NCBI RefSeq assembly: GCF_010894435.1
Contig: NZ_JAAIXZ010000003.1
Span: 1-64,000, forward strand
Source: Pyxidicoccus trucidator
GTDB taxonomy: Bacteria; Myxococcota; Myxococcia; Myxococcales; Myxococcaceae
Direction: 5' to 3'
DNA: 64,000 nt
Part shown: positions 61,867-64,000 of the stretch, piece after piece
Layout: each line of letters begins with the position of its first letter
How positions within the stretch are numbered: position 1 is the stretch's first letter
Notes under the pieces: generated by a model
What the model saw: only the letters and a program-made list of their open reading frames with translations
Database searches by the model: none
Told to the model about the DNA's origin: nothing
Program-made: the position numbers and the translations under genes

Positions 61867-61897
61867 TTTTCTGCATCATTTTCCCCCTCGTCGGCTC
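61867..61897 (+). promoter_or_regulatory. GCATCAT-N13-GGCTC element, site 3
   Basis: TTTTCTGCATCAT, 13 bases, GGCTC, about 105 bp upstream of the surface protein ATG at 62003. Confidence 0.5.
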
Positions 61898-62002
61898 CTT
61901 CGAATTGGGGGGAACTGCTTGGGCCCACGAAGCCAACCTGGAACGAGCCGAAGACCCCCGGGTTTCCAACGCGGGGCGGACGCCTCGAATCCTGGAGCTA
62001 CG

Positions 62003-64000
62003 ATGCGCCTGAAGACTTCCTGGCCCCTTCGCTGTGCCCTGGGCCTCCTCATCACCCAGTTCGTGCTCGCCTGCGGTGACGGCGGCGGCGACGTTGACGG
62101 TGGCGTCGTCGTCGTCGACAGCGGCGTTGACGGTGGTGGCGTCGTCGTCGACAGCGGCGTTGACGGTGGCGGCGGCGGCGTTGATAGCGGCATTGACGGT
62201 GGTGGCGGCGGCGTTGATAGCGGTGTTGATGGTGGCGACGTTGATAGCGGTGTTGACGGCGGCGTTGACGACACGGCGGCGCCCTCCACGCGGGCGACCC
62301 CCGTGGGCGGCAGCTTCACGAGCGCGGTGGCAGTGACGCTTGCGTGCGACGACGGTGCGGGCAGCGGGTGCTCGGCCACGTACTACACGCTGGACGGCTC
62401 CACGCCAGGCACCGGCTCCACGCTGTACCGCGAGCCCTTCACCCTGGGCGCCCCTGCCACGCTTCGCTTCTTCTCCGTGGACGAGGCCGGCAATGCCGAG
62501 GCCGCGAAGACGGAGACCTACGTCATCGACACCACGGTTCCCACCGTCTCCGCCAACCCGGGAGGCGGCACGTTCTTCAGCCCGCGCACGGTGACGTTGT
62601 CGTGCAACGACACGGGCACGGGCTGCGCCGGCATCCACTACACGACCGATGGCTCCGTGCCCGGCACCGGCTCCACGCGCTACACGGCGGCGCTCGACCT
62701 CTCGAGCAACACCACCCTGCGGTTCATCGGCGTGGACGGCGTGGGCAACACCAGCACGGTGGTGACGGAGACGTACACCTTCGTGACGGACACCACGGCC
62801 CCCGTCACCACGATTGCGCCCCCGCCCGGGACCTACACCTCCTCGCGCAACGTGACGCTGACGTGCACGGACAACGAGGGCGGCAGCGGCTGCGACGGGA
62901 CGTTCTACACGCTGGACGGCAGCGAGCCGACGACCGACAGCACCCGCTACACCGGGGCCTTCACCCTCTCCGCCAGCACCACGGTGCGTTTCTTCTCCGT
63001 GGACGCGGCAGGCAACGCGGAGACGGCGCAGGTCGCGGTCTACACCCTCGACTTCCAGGCACCCGTCACGGTGGCGACGCCCCCGGGCGACACGTACCCG
63101 GACCCCACCGTCACGGTGACGCTGACGTGCAGTGACTCGGGCACGGGCTGCGGCGCGACGCGCTACACCACGGACGGCTCCCTGCCGGGCGGCGCCTCAG
63201 CGCTGTACACGGGCCCGTTCACCCTGGCTCGGAGCGCCACCGTGCGCTTCTTCTCCGTGGACCTCGCGGGCAACGTGGAGCCCGTGGTGGACCAGAGCTT
63301 CGCGCTGCCGAACTCCAGCGGCGAGACCGCCTCGGCGCAGATTGCCGCCGTGCGCACCGCGGCGGACGGCCTGGTGAGCCTGCCCATCGACGGGGCCTAC
63401 ATCACCTTCGTGAAGCCGGGCGTGGGCTCCCTCGCCAATGACCCGGCGGGCTTCTTCCTCCAGGCGGAGCGCGGCGGCCCGGCCCTCTTCGTGGAAGTGG
63501 ACCCGGCGGGGCTGAGCCCCGAGCCCCAGGCCGGCATGCGCGTGAGCATCGTCGTCAACAGCAAGCGTGTGACGAACGGCATGGTGCGGGCGACCCTCTC
63601 CAGCTTCGGCGTGCAGAGCACCGGCCAGGTGCTGACGGGGTTCGTCCAGGACGTGAGCCAGGTGGACCTGCCCGCCTCCCTGCCGGACTACGAGTCGGAG
63701 CTCATCACCCTCACGGGTACCCTCAACGGCCCGTTCTCCCTGGCGGGCGCCGGCCACGAGCAGGCGCCGCTGGTGACGGCTCGCGTGCCTGCGGGTTCCC
63801 CGAGCGCCTTCAACTTCCGGCTGCGCGTGGTGGAGACGGTGAGAGAGCAGCTCGACCTGGTCCAGGGCTGCACGGTGCGCATCGTCTCGCCGCTGTGGTT
63901 CTTCTCGACCGGGACGGGGACGCCGCTCACCCAGCCTTCCGTGTGGGCGCCCGAGCAGCTGGTCTCGTCGACGTGCCCGGGGCCCCGGGTGACGGGGGGG
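62003..64000 (+). CDS. Surface protein with chitobiase-like repeats (3' end outside)
   Basis: At least 666 codons, open at the window end. ATG 62003 has GGAG six bases upstream. The leader is a lipoprotein signal (GLLITQFVLACGDGG). Residues about 24-93 are a low-complexity Gly/Asp/Val/Ser region (VDSGVDGG units). Four domains of the chitobiase/beta-hexosaminidase C-terminal type follow, each with a core Y-T-x-D-G-S-x-P-x-x-x-S-T-x-Y and ending R-F-F-S-V-D-x-A-G-N. The last part (VSLPIDGAYITFVKPG) starts another domain, perhaps a bacterial OB-fold or Ig domain. Function unknown, probably adhesion or carbohydrate binding. Confidence 0.8.
   Translation, partial: MRLKTSWPLRCALGLLITQFVLACGDGGGDVDGGVVVVDSGVDGGGVVVDSGVDGGGGGVDSGIDGGGGGVDSGVDGGDVDSGVDGGVDDTAAPSTRATPVGGSFTSAVAVTLACDDGAGSGCSATYYTLDGSTPGTGSTLYREPFTLGAPATLRFFSVDEAGNAEAAKTETYVIDTTVPTVSANPGGGTFFSPRTVTLSCNDTGTGCAGIHYTTDGSVPGTGSTRYTAALDLSSNTTLRFIGVDGVGNTSTVVTETYTFVTDTTAPVTTIAPPPGTYTSSRNVTLTCTDNEGGSGCDGTFYTLDGSEPTTDSTRYTGAFTLSASTTVRFFSVDAAGNAETAQVAVYTLDFQAPVTVATPPGDTYPDPTVTVTLTCSDSGTGCGATRYTTDGSLPGGASALYTGPFTLARSATVRFFSVDLAGNVEPVVDQSFALPNSSGETASAQIAAVRTAADGLVSLPIDGAYITFVKPGVGSLANDPAGFFLQAERGGPALFVEVDPAGLSPEPQAGMRVSIVVNSKRVTNGMVRATLSSFGVQSTGQVLTGFVQDVSQVDLPASLPDYESELITLTGTLNGPFSLAGAGHEQAPLVTARVPAGSPSAFNFRLRVVETVREQLDLVQGCTVRIVSPLWFFSTGTGTPLTQPSVWAPEQLVSSTCPGPRVTGG

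Overview
The window is high-GC and coding-dense, with many Sec and lipoprotein signal peptides. It also carries families known almost only from myxobacteria: a SitA6/SitI6 toxin-immunity pair, a DUF6310/DUF5953 pair, and Ser/Thr kinases with a Cys-containing extracellular tail. I read it as a chromosomal accessory region of a Myxococcaceae member (Myxococcus, Corallococcus or Pyxidicoccus type). No rRNA, tRNA or CRISPR array was found.

Layout. 0-2.2 kb: an IS66 remnant, then a lipoprotein nuclease-type toxin (DUF6310) with its presumed immunity partner (DUF5953). 2.3-10.7 kb: small regulatory modules (MerR with a SAM methyltransferase, an MmyB-like regulator, LysR with a quinone-oxidoreductase-like gene and a DUF1857 gene), a beta-helix lipoprotein and a sirtuin. 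10.8-42.8 kb: mostly exported proteins. These are a 5'-nucleotidase, two TPR-CHAT proteins, metalloproteases, a GH71 alpha-1,3-glucanase, an RCC1-repeat lipoprotein, a pectin-acetylesterase-like hydrolase and many small lipoproteins. Two near-identical Ser/Thr kinases about 23.5 kb apart and several decayed genes lie among them. 42.9-52.6 kb: a conflict island with SitI6 and SitA6, McrC and McrB (type IV restriction), a DUF1254/DUF1214 protein, and a HipB gene followed by an unusual HipA protein fused to a CD-NTase-like nucleotidyltransferase. 52.8-64 kb: an amidohydrolase, a secreted non-specific nuclease, IS110 and SDR debris, a SIR2 protein with near-identical 44-residue TPRs, an exported protein with a decayed copy 4.5 kb away, and the 5' part of a surface protein with chitobiase-like domains.

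How the parts fit. The strongest candidate for an undescribed system is hipB-hipA/NTase (49.9-52.3 kb). One polypeptide joins a HipA-type kinase to a nucleotidyltransferase with intact G-S, D-x-D and third-Asp motifs. It sits behind a HipB regulator and four TCCAT-N8-ATGGA operators spaced 62, 61 and 62 bp. McrB, McrC, SitA6 and SitI6 follow one another on the minus strand with overlaps or a 12-nt gap, so anti-DNA defence and kin-discrimination genes may be co-transcribed. A recurring upstream element, GCATCAT-N13-GGCTC, precedes four genes for exported proteins and may be a shared promoter.

Functional statements come from motif recognition by eye. Database searches were not possible, and family names should be confirmed by profile search.
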